Assembly (NCBI GenBank): GCA_023266695.1
Contig: JAHFPO010000081.1
Location: 1-10,127, forward strand
Source: Hyphomicrobiales bacterium
Lineage (GTDB): Bacteria > Pseudomonadota > Alphaproteobacteria > Rhizobiales > Xanthobacteraceae
DNA: 10,127 nt
Direction of reading: 5' to 3'
Both the position numbers and the translations under genes were made by a program. Positions 1 through 6,772 of this stretch are shown here, one piece after another. The stretch's first letter is position 1; every line of letters starts with the position of its first letter. The notes beneath the pieces were generated by a model. It was not told the DNA's origin, searched no databases, and saw only the letters and a program-made list of their open reading frames with translations.

Positions 1-447
1 GCGCGGAAACACGTAGCCATACAAAGTGTAGAATACCATGAAGAGGTTGATACCAAACAGAATCGGATGGGCCAGCCGCGACAGCTCCATCACCAGCAGG
101 AACATCAGCAGGCCGACGATGAAATCCCGCTTGCTGTAGGAGCCCTGGGCATAGATCGCGATCCGTTCGAATTCCCACCAGAAGTGCCAGAAGGCGAAAG
201 CGGCGATCGCGATATAGAGCGCGACGATGGCGTGATTGATCTTGGGCGGCAGCCATTTGTAGAGATAGTCCTGCCGGTACATGAACAGGATTTGCAGGAT
301 CAGCGTGATCGAGAGCACGCGCGACACCAGTTCCTGCGGGCCGCCCGAGCCGGTGTAGAAGTACCAGATCAGCCAGACGAACTGGATCAGCGCGAGCGCG
401 AAGATCAGATTGTTGAGATTGATATAGCTCTTCAGCCGGTCAATCAT
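1..447 (-). CDS. TRAP transporter fused permease (4TM/12TM, TAXI-associated), N-terminal part only
   Basis: This is the first 149 residues of a fused TRAP permease, in which the small (DctQ-like) and large (DctM-like) membrane subunits form one polypeptide that imports a solute driven by an ion gradient. The ATG is at 447, preceded by a purine-rich GAGAGGGGG about 9 bases upstream; the frame stays open to the window edge, so the protein is truncated by the window, not broken. The visible part is strongly hydrophobic, with segments at about residues 13-31, 42-56, 71-87 and 108-122 and a further one near 128-147. The phrase FIVGLLMFLLVMELSRLAHP (residues 109-128) is typical of the N-terminal region of TAXI-linked fused permeases. 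The receptor gene upstream on the same strand supports the assignment. The substrate is unknown. Confidence 0.85.
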   Translation of the reverse strand, partial: MIDRLKSYINLNNLIFALALIQFVWLIWYFYTGSGGPQELVSRVLSITLILQILFMYRQDYLYKWLPPKINHAIVALYIAIAAFAFWHFWWEFERIAIYAQGSYSKRDFIVGLLMFLLVMELSRLAHPILFGINLFMVFYTLYGYVFPR

Positions 448-696
448 CTTGGCCGTCCCCCTCTCGACGGAAAGCTTGGTTGCCTTCCGGCCTGGCACGA
501 ATATTCGAGCGACAAGGACGGCGCCAACGCTGACTTTCGGGCAGTTCCCTGCCCCGGGCACTCCGTCACAGTCGCATCATCTGCAACCGTCTCCCCCGCG
601 GTTTGCTGCGCTGTCAGCTTACATCAAGAAACACCAGAGCGAGGACCTGCGCTTATGCCGCGCAGTTTCCCCGCCCCGGGCGATCGAGTTTCTCGG
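448..696 (-). other. Receptor-permease intergenic space with two stem-loops
   Basis: These 249 bases separate the TAXI receptor from its permease, and no convincing ORF is present on either strand. On the transcribed (minus) strand there are two perfect 6-bp hairpins. One has arms at 647-652 and 660-665 (CTGCGC/GCGCAG, 7-base loop). The other has arms at 539-544 and 549-554 (GGGCAG/CTGCCC), with a GGAA loop on the RNA, which fits the GNRA tetraloop class. A GC-rich motif is also repeated: GCCCGGGGC followed by a G-rich stretch and AACTGC occurs near 662-681 and 541-559. Neither hairpin is followed by a T-run, so simple terminators are unlikely. Inferred role: stabilising the receptor message or partly uncoupling receptor and permease expression. 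Confidence 0.5.
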
Positions 697-1746
697 TCAG
701 CTGGTTTTACCCGCGATCTTCCACTTGTCGTTCCAGACCTTGTGCTCCTTCAGGAACCTGGCCAGGCCCGCATGCACCGGGATGTCGGGATTGGCGTTGA
801 TGCCGCTTACCTGCAGGCCGAAAAAGTCGCGCGCAAGCGGCGTAAAGCCGGGATCGATCGAGGCAAGCTGGTGGCGGTTAGTGTAGAACGCGTTCAGCAA
901 TTTATAGACGAGGTCCTCCGAAACGTCCGGTCCCACGTTGTAGCCGAATAGAATCGGCACGCCGAGGATTTCCTGCACACCGACGTCCTTGCTGAACACA
1001 AATTTCGCATCGACCTTCTCGACCCCGAGGCCCGCCGCCTTAATTCTCGCAACCTCATCCGGGCACGGATTGAGCACCTTCACGTCCATCCGTATTTCGG
1101 TTTCCTTCCAATAGGGCGCAAGCGAGCGGCCGGCGGTGGTGTAGCTTGCCGAAGCGACAACCGTGCCGGCCTGGAGCGCGTCGGAATTCGACTTGGTGTC
1201 GATCTGGACGTGCTTGAAGTCGTAACCGAGCGCCTTGTAGATGCGCACCCAGTTGTTCCAGTTCATGAACCCGGCGGTGGTGTAGAACACCGGCTTGCCG
1301 CTCAGGTCCTTCCAGCACTTGTACTTGTCGGCGTCCTTGGCCGGTACGGCCATGAACGATTCCATCGGATACGCGTACCAGGTGTGCACGATCTTCGGCT
1401 TGGTCGGCTTGTAGTCCTTGAAGGCGCCTTCGGCGTTGTAGAATTGGCTCATGCCGATGTCGGCCGTGTAGGCGATCTCGCCGTCGCCGTTCATCACCGC
1501 CTTCATGCCGACGGTGGGCGACGTATAGGGTTGGACAGTAACGGTGTATTCGCCGCCAAGTGCTTCCTCGATGATCTTTACCAGCGAGGCGGCGATCTTG
1601 TAGCCGTAGGAATCCACGCTCGATGTCGCCAAGCGGAGCGATTTGCGATCCTGCGCCTCAGTCGTCTGCAAAGCCGACAGGGCAAACACGGCCGCGATGG
1701 CCGTTGCCGATGCGGCGAAAGTGTAGCGTTTCCTCATCTTGGACAT
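697..1746 (-). CDS. TAXI family TRAP transporter solute-binding receptor
   Basis: This 349-residue periplasmic receptor belongs to the TAXI (TRAP-associated extracytoplasmic immunogenic) family and captures the solute for the fused permease encoded just downstream. The start at 1746 was preferred over an in-frame ATG at 1806. It is preceded by GGGAGACA about 8 bases upstream and begins directly with a signal peptide: a positive MSKMRKR, a hydrophobic stretch to about residue 26, and a likely cut after TEA (residue 31). The mature part starts with RLATSSVDSYGYKIAASLVK, the family's usual first strand and helix. It contains the MKAVMNGDGEIAYTADIG region, where GEIAYT lines the ligand cleft in relatives, and the two-lobe pattern continues with ALQAGTVVASASYTTAG. 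The C-terminus carries FTPLARDFF and IPVHAGLARFLKE, the closing helices. Length is normal. The ligand cannot be read from the sequence. Confidence 0.93.
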   Translation of the reverse strand: MSKMRKRYTFAASATAIAAVFALSALQTTEAQDRKSLRLATSSVDSYGYKIAASLVKIIEEALGGEYTVTVQPYTSPTVGMKAVMNGDGEIAYTADIGMSQFYNAEGAFKDYKPTKPKIVHTWYAYPMESFMAVPAKDADKYKCWKDLSGKPVFYTTAGFMNWNNWVRIYKALGYDFKHVQIDTKSNSDALQAGTVVASASYTTAGRSLAPYWKETEIRMDVKVLNPCPDEVARIKAAGLGVEKVDAKFVFSKDVGVQEILGVPILFGYNVGPDVSEDLVYKLLNAFYTNRHQLASIDPGFTPLARDFFGLQVSGINANPDIPVHAGLARFLKEHKVWNDKWKIAGKTS

Positions 1747-2089
1747 CAGTTGTCTCCCGTTGCTTTCTGTTCCCGGTGCCCGGAGCCTGCCGCAAGAGTA
1801 CGGCACGGCGCCGCGTCAACCATCTGGCCGAATTCTCCACGGCGGACGCCCGGACATGCCGCTGGTATAACGATAAACCCGGCGTGCGTCGTTTTGTTCA
1901 TTGCTGTCCGGTTCTTCCTAGCGCGCAAATGCCCCGATCAGTAGGCCTGTCGCAGCTTTTGACACACAACGGTTGTACCGGCATTTATACAAAAGTTATG
2001 CTATGCTTATATGAGCCTTCCCGGAACAAGCCTGTCAACGCTTGATCCGGCAACATTGCTAATACCGATGTCCCCGCGGCCCGGCCTCC
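1747..2089. other. Intergenic region upstream of the TAXI operon, with AT-rich regulatory block
   Basis: These 343 bases lie between the TAXI receptor start and the stop of the first Kazal-like gene, and no credible gene is seen. Bases 1981-2014 are clearly AT-rich against the GC-rich surroundings. Two perfect TTGACA hexamers face each other across this block: one on plus at 1959-1964, one on minus at 2033-2038. The minus one points to the TAXI gene, with TATAAG (spacer 21) or weaker hexamers at shorter spacing, so the -10 is uncertain. An 11-base near-perfect palindrome, ACAACGGTTGT (1966-1976), sits immediately downstream of the plus TTGACA and could be an operator. A minus-strand promoter here would leave a TAXI leader of about 250 bases. 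Confidence 0.4.
2021..2050 (-). terminator. Stem-loop downstream of first Kazal-like gene
   Basis: This is an inverted repeat with 11-base arms (2021-2031 and 2040-2050), one mismatch and an 8-base loop, 40 bases beyond the stop codon of the gene ending at 2090. The arms are CCGGAACAAGC and GCTTGATCCGG. It could end that transcript, but no T-run follows on either strand, so it would not be a classical intrinsic terminator. Its loop also contains the minus-strand TTGACA, so it may instead belong to the TAXI promoter region. Confidence 0.35.
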
Positions 2090-2764
2090 TCATGGTGTTG
2101 CGCTGCGCGTGAATAGTTTGCGCAATCGCCCGGGCGTACAGCGCCCCTTGCGGACCCAGATCGCATTGGCGATCTCGGCGAGGCAGAGGTTCGCATAAAC
2201 CTGCTCCTTGCCGGTATGGGCATCGAGCGCACAAACCCTGAGGCCATCGGGGGCGCAGGCGCGCTTGGCCACGCACCTGCCGGGGTGCAGAACGCGCGCG
2301 CCCGCGCTCATGGCCTGACACGCATTGCGGTAGTCGCTGCGTCTGCCGACTTCGTCGACCACGCAAACCCATGCGATCTCCTGGGTGCAGACCTCGGGGC
2401 AAGGGCCGGCCGTGATGACCATCGCGCCCTCTTTGTCGGCGACGCATCGATTCAAAAAAACGTGATTGGCCCCGCCCTTGCGCCCGCACACCGGCAGTTC
2501 GGCGGGCGGGCAATCCAGGCTCGAACAGGGACCTTTGGCGATCACCACGGCGCCATCGGCGTGGGCGAGGCAGGCGTTGGCATAGCTGGTGAGGACGCCG
2601 AGACTTGTCCGCGTGCACACCGGCTCATGGAGCGTGGGGCAGAGCACCGGCCGTTTCTTGGGATATTTCACGGCCGCGCCGGCTGTGGAGGCAGTCGCGA
2701 GCGCCGCGATCAGCGCGGCGAAGAGGCTCGCGCGTGCCGACCAGCCGGATGCAAGAATACTCAT
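2090..2764 (-). CDS. Secreted protein with four Kazal-like domains (paralogue A)
   Basis: This 224-residue exported protein has a signal peptide (a hydrophobic stretch at about residues 10-31, likely cut near AGA/A) and four tandem Kazal-like repeats of about 43 residues. Each repeat has exactly four cysteines: C-x7-C, then 14, 13, 14 and 15 residues to the third Cys in repeats 1 to 4, then x14 to the last Cys. A Y-x-N-x-C signature precedes the third Cys in three repeats (SYANAC, DYRNAC, VYANLC). The x7 spacing and Y-x-N are Kazal hallmarks, but the first and fifth cysteines of the classical six are missing. Family knowledge suggests serine-protease inhibition; the residues at the usual P1 site (Thr, Pro, Gln, Pro) do not point to trypsin, so inhibitory activity is not assured. 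The ribosome site is weak (G-rich). A close paralogue lies 153 bases upstream. Confidence 0.8.
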   Translation of the reverse strand: MSILASGWSARASLFAALIAALATASTAGAAVKYPKKRPVLCPTLHEPVCTRTSLGVLTSYANACLAHADGAVVIAKGPCSSLDCPPAELPVCGRKGGANHVFLNRCVADKEGAMVITAGPCPEVCTQEIAWVCVVDEVGRRSDYRNACQAMSAGARVLHPGRCVAKRACAPDGLRVCALDAHTGKEQVYANLCLAEIANAIWVRKGRCTPGRLRKLFTRSATP

Positions 2765-2790
2765 GGCGCCCCCGCCGACGCTGGGGCGGC

Positions 2791-2821
2791 ATCATAGGTC
2801 AAAACGCGCGCGCGGATACAA
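2791..2821 (-). promoter_or_regulatory. Candidate promoter for Kazal-like paralogue A
   Basis: On the minus strand, TTGTAT (2816-2821) and TATGAT (2791-2796, five of six bases matching TATAAT) are separated by 19 bases, placing a start point roughly 20 bases before the ATG at 2764. The -10 is good, but the -35 matches at only about half its bases and the spacer is long, so this is suggestive only. Confidence 0.4.
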
Positions 2822-2855
2822 CGCGTGGGCCTCGCTCGCCGCGCTTCGAAAGCAA

Positions 2856-2878
2856 CCGGGGGCCGCGTCGACCCCCGG
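2856..2878 (-). terminator. GC hairpin between the two Kazal-like genes
   Basis: Perfect 7-bp arms, CCGGGGG at 2856-2862 and CCCCCGG at 2872-2878, have a 9-base loop and lie 40 bases past the stop of the upstream paralogue. On the transcribed strand the hairpin is followed by TTGCTTT, only a weak T-rich tail. Together with the promoter-like site after it, it suggests that the two paralogues form separate transcripts. Confidence 0.4.
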
Positions 2879-2917
2879 CTCCTTACGTTCGCAGAGTGCG
2901 CGAGCCGGTGCTCTCGC

Positions 2918-3550
2918 TCAGCGCTGATCCCGGCAATTTCCTTCGTGAATGAGGGTCGCATTCGCCCGTTCCGCATCACAGAGGGTCGGGTAGCTCTGCT
3001 GCTTCTTGGTCTGCGGATCGATCGCGCAAACGCCTCTGCCGCCTTGCGCGCAAAGACGGTCGCCCAGACAGTCGCGCGGGTGCAGCACGCGTGCGCCCGC
3101 TTTCACCGCCTCGCAAGAACTGTGATAATTGCCGCGTTTGCCGGCGTCATCGACCGCGCAAACCGGATTGTTCAAGGCCGCGCAAATCTCCGGGCACTCG
3201 CCCGGCGCAATGATTACAGCACCGTCCTTTTCGGCCAGACAGACATTCGAATAGGCCGCGTTTTTCCCGCCCTTGCGCCCGCACACCGGTATCCACACCA
3301 TCTGACAGCCCACATTCGGGCAAGCGCCTTTGGAAATCACCACGGCACGGTCGCGCAGCGCATAGCATTCGTTCGGATAGGTCGCGAGCACCTTGCGGCG
3401 CGTGCGCGCACATACCGGATCTTGTTGCTCGGTACAGACCGGCTTACGCTTCAGGAACCCTTGCGCCGAGGCAGGCCCGCTCGTTGCGACCGTAAGGCAG
3501 GCGAGCAGCATCCCGGCGATGACGACATGGACGGCAAAAAACCTTTGCAT
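2918..3550 (-). CDS. Secreted protein with four Kazal-like domains (paralogue B)
   Basis: This 210-residue exported protein is clearly homologous along its whole length to the gene downstream. A signal peptide spans about residues 1-29 (hydrophobic core VVIAGMLLACLTVA, cut after ASA). Four four-cysteine repeats follow with the same spacings as paralogue A: C-x7-C throughout, then 14, 13, 14 and 15 residues, then x14. Shared phrases include PVCGRKGG in repeat 2 and GARVLHP in repeat 3. Residues at the expected Kazal P1 site are Glu, Met, Ala and Gln; Met in repeat 2 would suit an elastase- or chymotrypsin-like target if the domain inhibits at all. The start at 3550 has a strong GGGAGGAAG ribosome site. 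Its place downstream of leuA looks incidental: a terminator-like hairpin lies between them. Confidence 0.82.
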   Translation of the reverse strand: MQRFFAVHVVIAGMLLACLTVATSGPASAQGFLKRKPVCTEQQDPVCARTRRKVLATYPNECYALRDRAVVISKGACPNVGCQMVWIPVCGRKGGKNAAYSNVCLAEKDGAVIIAPGECPEICAALNNPVCAVDDAGKRGNYHSSCEAVKAGARVLHPRDCLGDRLCAQGGRGVCAIDPQTKKQQSYPTLCDAERANATLIHEGNCRDQR

Positions 3551-3609
3551 TGCTTCCTCCCGACGTATTGCTTGTAACTATCACAATTATTGCGCGCCCC
3601 GAAACACGC

Positions 3610-3649
3610 AAAAACGCCGGAAAGACACGCGGGCCTCCCGGGCGCCGGC
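3610..3649 (-). terminator. Candidate leuA terminator
   Basis: On the minus strand, 12 bases after the leuA stop, a GCCGG...CCGGC inverted repeat (outer arms 3645-3649 and 3616-3620) encloses a GC-rich inner part and is followed by G and five T (3610-3614 as A on plus). The T-run favours intrinsic termination, but the outer stem is only 5 bp around a long loop. Confidence 0.42.
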
Positions 3650-3661
3650 AATAGCCGTACC

Positions 3662-5227
<1,566 letters not shown>

Positions 5228-5244
5228 GTTCCTTCTCCTTGCTC

Positions 5245-5263
5245 GCGCCCGTCGCTAGGGCGC
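5245..5263 (-). promoter_or_regulatory. leuA: leuA leader hairpin next to the ribosome site
   Basis: Perfect 6-bp arms (5245-5250 and 5258-5263, GCGCCC/GGGCGC) with a 7-base loop end only four bases before the AAGGAG ribosome site of leuA (5235-5240). No T-run follows. In an attenuation model this would be the last helix of the leader; it could affect initiation or elongation rather than act as a classical terminator. Confidence 0.5.
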
Positions 5264-5264
5264 T

Positions 5265-5328
5265 CTCAGGTTCACTCGTTCGGACCCCTGAGTGCCCAGG
5301 CGCGTGGCGCCCGGCCGGCCCTCAGGGG
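5265..5328 (-). promoter_or_regulatory. leuA: Candidate leuA attenuator: mutually exclusive hairpins
   Basis: On the leuA transcript, segment 1 (CCCCTGAG, 5321-5328) pairs perfectly over 8 bp with segment 2 (CTCAGGGG, 5285-5292). Within that loop a further hairpin GGCGC-GTG-GCGCC (5299-5311) can stack. Segment 2 can alternatively pair over 6 bp with segment 3 (CCTGAG, 5265-5270). Segment 1 contains the stop codon of the leader peptide and starts six bases after its four Leu codons, so a ribosome stalled there should block pairing 1:2 and allow 2:3. This fits the logic of ribosome-mediated attenuation. What is missing is a U-run, so the output could be Rho-dependent termination or translational control. 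Confidence 0.6.
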
Positions 5329-5423
5329 CGGCGAAGGAGCAGGAGAGAGGCAAGAATGAGAGTCCGCCCGGAAATCGCCTCGGCGACCGGGTTGGCAGTG
5401 CGGCGGGTGGAAATCGTCTGCAC
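5322..5423 (-). CDS. leuA leader peptide (Leu-rich, attenuation)
   Basis: A 33-codon ORF with a GTG start (5421-5423) and TGA stop (5322-5324) ends 94 bases before leuA. Its last residues read TLILASLLLLRRP: six leucines in twelve residues, with four in a row encoded CTC CTG CTC CTT (5334-5345) and two more Leu codons and an Ile codon just before. The Leu cluster immediately precedes a strong RNA hairpin whose first arm contains the stop codon. Leucine leader peptides upstream of leucine genes are an established control device in proteobacteria; this assignment rests on codon content, position and RNA structure. The start is the weak point: no ATG is in frame, and only a poor GAGAG stands upstream of the GTG. 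A shorter peptide from another start would keep the Leu run. Confidence 0.72.
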   Translation of the reverse strand: MQTISTRRTANPVAEAISGRTLILASLLLLRRP

Positions 5424-5456
5424 GGCTCGGCTCTCGAATCGGCTACCAGTCTTTGC

Positions 5457-5475
5457 CCGATTGCTTACCAATCGG
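5457..5475. repeat. Perfect 7-bp inverted repeat upstream of leuA leader
   Basis: CCGATTG (5457-5463) and CAATCGG (5469-5475) are separated by CTTAC. It lies 34 bases before the leader-peptide GTG, where either an operator for a dimeric regulator or an early leader hairpin would be expected. Which of the two cannot be decided from sequence. Confidence 0.5.
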
Positions 5476-5480
5476 TGAAA

Positions 5481-5524
5481 CCGGCGGTTTCCGACTTCTA
5501 GCCGAGACCGCCGGGGCGAGGCAA
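5481..5524 (-). promoter_or_regulatory. Candidate leuA promoter overlapping an 8-bp inverted repeat
   Basis: On the minus strand, TTGCCT (5519-5524) and TAGAAG (5495-5500) are 18 bases apart, each matching the consensus at four positions; transcription would begin near 5488, about 65 bases before the leader GTG. The perfect inverted repeat CCGGCGGT/ACCGCCGG (5481-5488 and 5507-5514, 18-base gap) flanks the -10, as a repressor site might. The promoter call is weak; the inverted repeat is certain. Confidence 0.3.
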
Positions 5525-5593
5525 GCGCGGCCCATGAACCGCCTAGTTTAAGGCAGCAGGCGGAGCGGGCCGGTCACAAACCGGCGAACCCCC

Positions 5594-5621
5594 GGAAATT
5601 CTCCCCGCGCCGGGTTATAAT
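5594..5621 (+). promoter_or_regulatory. Candidate promoter of the lipoprotein gene
   Basis: A perfect TATAAT (5616-5621) stands 32 bases before the lipoprotein ATG. The -35 region is poor: only GGAAAT-like sequence is found at the usual distance. The -10 hexamer and its placement support a short 5' leader of about 25 bases. Confidence 0.45.
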
Positions 5622-5653
5622 GGGGTCGAACGTGGCCGCTCTCCGGAGGCCCC

Positions 5654-6031
5654 ATGCTACGCGCCTTCACCGCCATCGCCCTTGCCGGCCTCATCGCCGG
5701 ATGCGCCTCCTCGAACTTCGACCCCTATTCGGGCGCGCCCCTGTCCGGCTCGTCCATGTCCAGCTCGTCCCTAAACAGAAATTCCACGGCTGGCGGACCG
5801 GCGGTGATTTCCGCGCCGCCCGTGGTCGCCGGCCCCGCCGGCTGCGCCGGGCCCATTTCCGAATATCTGCAGGTGATCGACAACGACGCCCAGACCGGCC
5901 ATCTGAACCCGGGCGTCTATAACCGGCTCCGGGGCGATCTCGATCAGGCGAGGGCGAGCTGCGCCGCCGGCCGCGAGGCCGAAGCCCGCACCCAGCTCGC
6001 CGGCGTCAAGAGCCGCTACGGCTATCGCTGA
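5654..6031 (+). CDS. Small lipoprotein of unknown function
   Basis: This is a 125-residue protein with a lipoprotein signal peptide: MLRAFTAIALAG, then the lipobox LIAGC with Cys17 as the expected lipidated residue. Ala-Ser-Ser after the Cys does not suggest inner-membrane retention, so an outer-membrane location is likely. Residues 20-60 are a low-complexity Ser/Gly/Pro/Ala linker. The compact C-terminal part (about 64-125) looks helical, with SEYLQVIDNDAQTGHLNPGVYNRL and a charged second helix, and carries two cysteines (64 and 103) that could form a disulfide. GGAGG lies four bases upstream of the ATG, rather close but usable. No family could be named with confidence. It diverges from leuA and converges on the Nudix-like gene. 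Confidence 0.85.
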   Translation: MLRAFTAIALAGLIAGCASSNFDPYSGAPLSGSSMSSSSLNRNSTAGGPAVISAPPVVAGPAGCAGPISEYLQVIDNDAQTGHLNPGVYNRLRGDLDQARASCAAGREAEARTQLAGVKSRYGYR

Positions 6032-6042
6032 AGGCCAGCGAT
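6024..6042. terminator. Hairpin between convergent genes
   Basis: Perfect 7-bp arms ATCGCTG (6024-6030) and CAGCGAT (6036-6042) with a 5-base loop cover the lipoprotein stop codon (6029-6031) and end 10 bases from the stop of the opposing gene. The position suits a bidirectional terminator, but no T-run follows on either strand. Confidence 0.45.
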
Positions 6043-6052
6043 CCCGGCGCGC

Positions 6053-6772
6053 TCACGCCACGCGCTGCGGCGCACGCGCGTTGAAGGCGATATAGGCCTG
6101 CACGAAGTCCGGCATGGTCGGATAAAAATCGGCGGGCCCGCGCACCACCACGACGTCCGAAAGCTCGGGCTGACGCTCGCGGGCGAGATTGGCGCGGATG
6201 CGGTTGGCGAGCCGCGCCGAGTCTTCCCGCGCACACAGGAGATGCATCAACGCGATACGCGGACCGGAGACGACCGCGTGCCATATCCGCATCGGCTGGG
6301 CGGCGTCCGGTAGAAGTCCGGCTTCCCGGAACAATTCGCGCTGGACGCTGCCGACGAAATCGACGCTGCCATCGGGGCGCACGTCCTGCGGATCGGGCGT
6401 GCCGGAGGGAAAATTGATCTGTCCGGCATTGCTAGTGTGAGAAGCCATCACGCCCAGCACATAAGCGCCGTCGCCCGCGCGCAGCGCTCCCATGGCGAAG
6501 CAATTGGCGACCGAGCGGTCGGGAAAGCCGGTGTCGCGCCAGGCGAGGAAGCTCGCGAAATCAGTCTCGAAGAACGCGCCGCGAAAAACGCAGTTCTGGA
6601 TCTCCCAGCGGTGCAAGAGCAGCACATGCCCGTTGAACAGCGCGGGCTTGAAGCGGCGAGCAGCGGCGAGGTGCGCGCCGATGGCGGAGCGGTTCGCCAA
6701 TACCCACGGCCAGATTCGCGGCTCGAAGGTAAGCTCGAGCCGCGCGAGCGGGTAGACTTCGATGTCGTTCAT
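6053..6772 (-). CDS. Nudix-like hydrolase with a degenerate Nudix box
   Basis: This 239-residue cytoplasmic protein resembles Nudix hydrolases, which cleave nucleoside diphosphates linked to another group. The core region reads GQINFPSGTPDPQDV (about residues 117-131), then VDFVGSVQRELFREAGLL (136-153). The second phrase aligns with the REUXEEXGU half of the Nudix box: RELFREAGL keeps Arg-Glu and the last Glu, but the first Glu of the EE pair is Arg. The expected Gly and Glu of the preceding GX5E part are also not in register. One metal ligand is therefore probably lost and catalysis may be altered. The N-terminal part (1-100) is a separate region that may recognise the substrate. The ATG at 6772 follows GAGGGGAAAC. 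The substrate is unknown. Confidence 0.7.
   Translation of the reverse strand: MNDIEVYPLARLELTFEPRIWPWVLANRSAIGAHLAAARRFKPALFNGHVLLLHRWEIQNCVFRGAFFETDFASFLAWRDTGFPDRSVANCFAMGALRAGDGAYVLGVMASHTSNAGQINFPSGTPDPQDVRPDGSVDFVGSVQRELFREAGLLPDAAQPMRIWHAVVSGPRIALMHLLCAREDSARLANRIRANLARERQPELSDVVVVRGPADFYPTMPDFVQAYIAFNARAPQRVA

Noticed and set aside
498..507. Perfect 10-base palindrome CGAATATTCG between receptor and permease genes.
   Set aside because: Short self-complementary sequence with no spacing partner or promoter; can arise by chance.
67..951. Plus-strand ORF of 294 residues across the permease and receptor region.
   Set aside because: Composition is the Arg/Asp/His-rich pattern of an antisense shadow in GC-rich DNA; the minus strand encodes the recognisable TRAP proteins.
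1746..1806. Upstream in-frame ATG at 1806 that would extend the TAXI receptor by 20 residues.
   Set aside because: The extension would bury the signal peptide, and the ATG at 1746 has a proper ribosome site.
2007..2618. Minus-strand ORF of 203 residues overlapping Kazal-like paralogue A.
   Set aside because: Arg-rich alternative frame; the other frame has a signal peptide and regularly spaced cysteines.
5356..5478. Plus-strand 40-residue ORF starting ATG, with a purine-rich GGAGCAGGAGAGAGG upstream.
   Set aside because: It lies antisense to the leuA leader peptide; its apparent ribosome site is simply the complement of the CTC/CTG/CTT leucine codons, and the product resembles no known protein.
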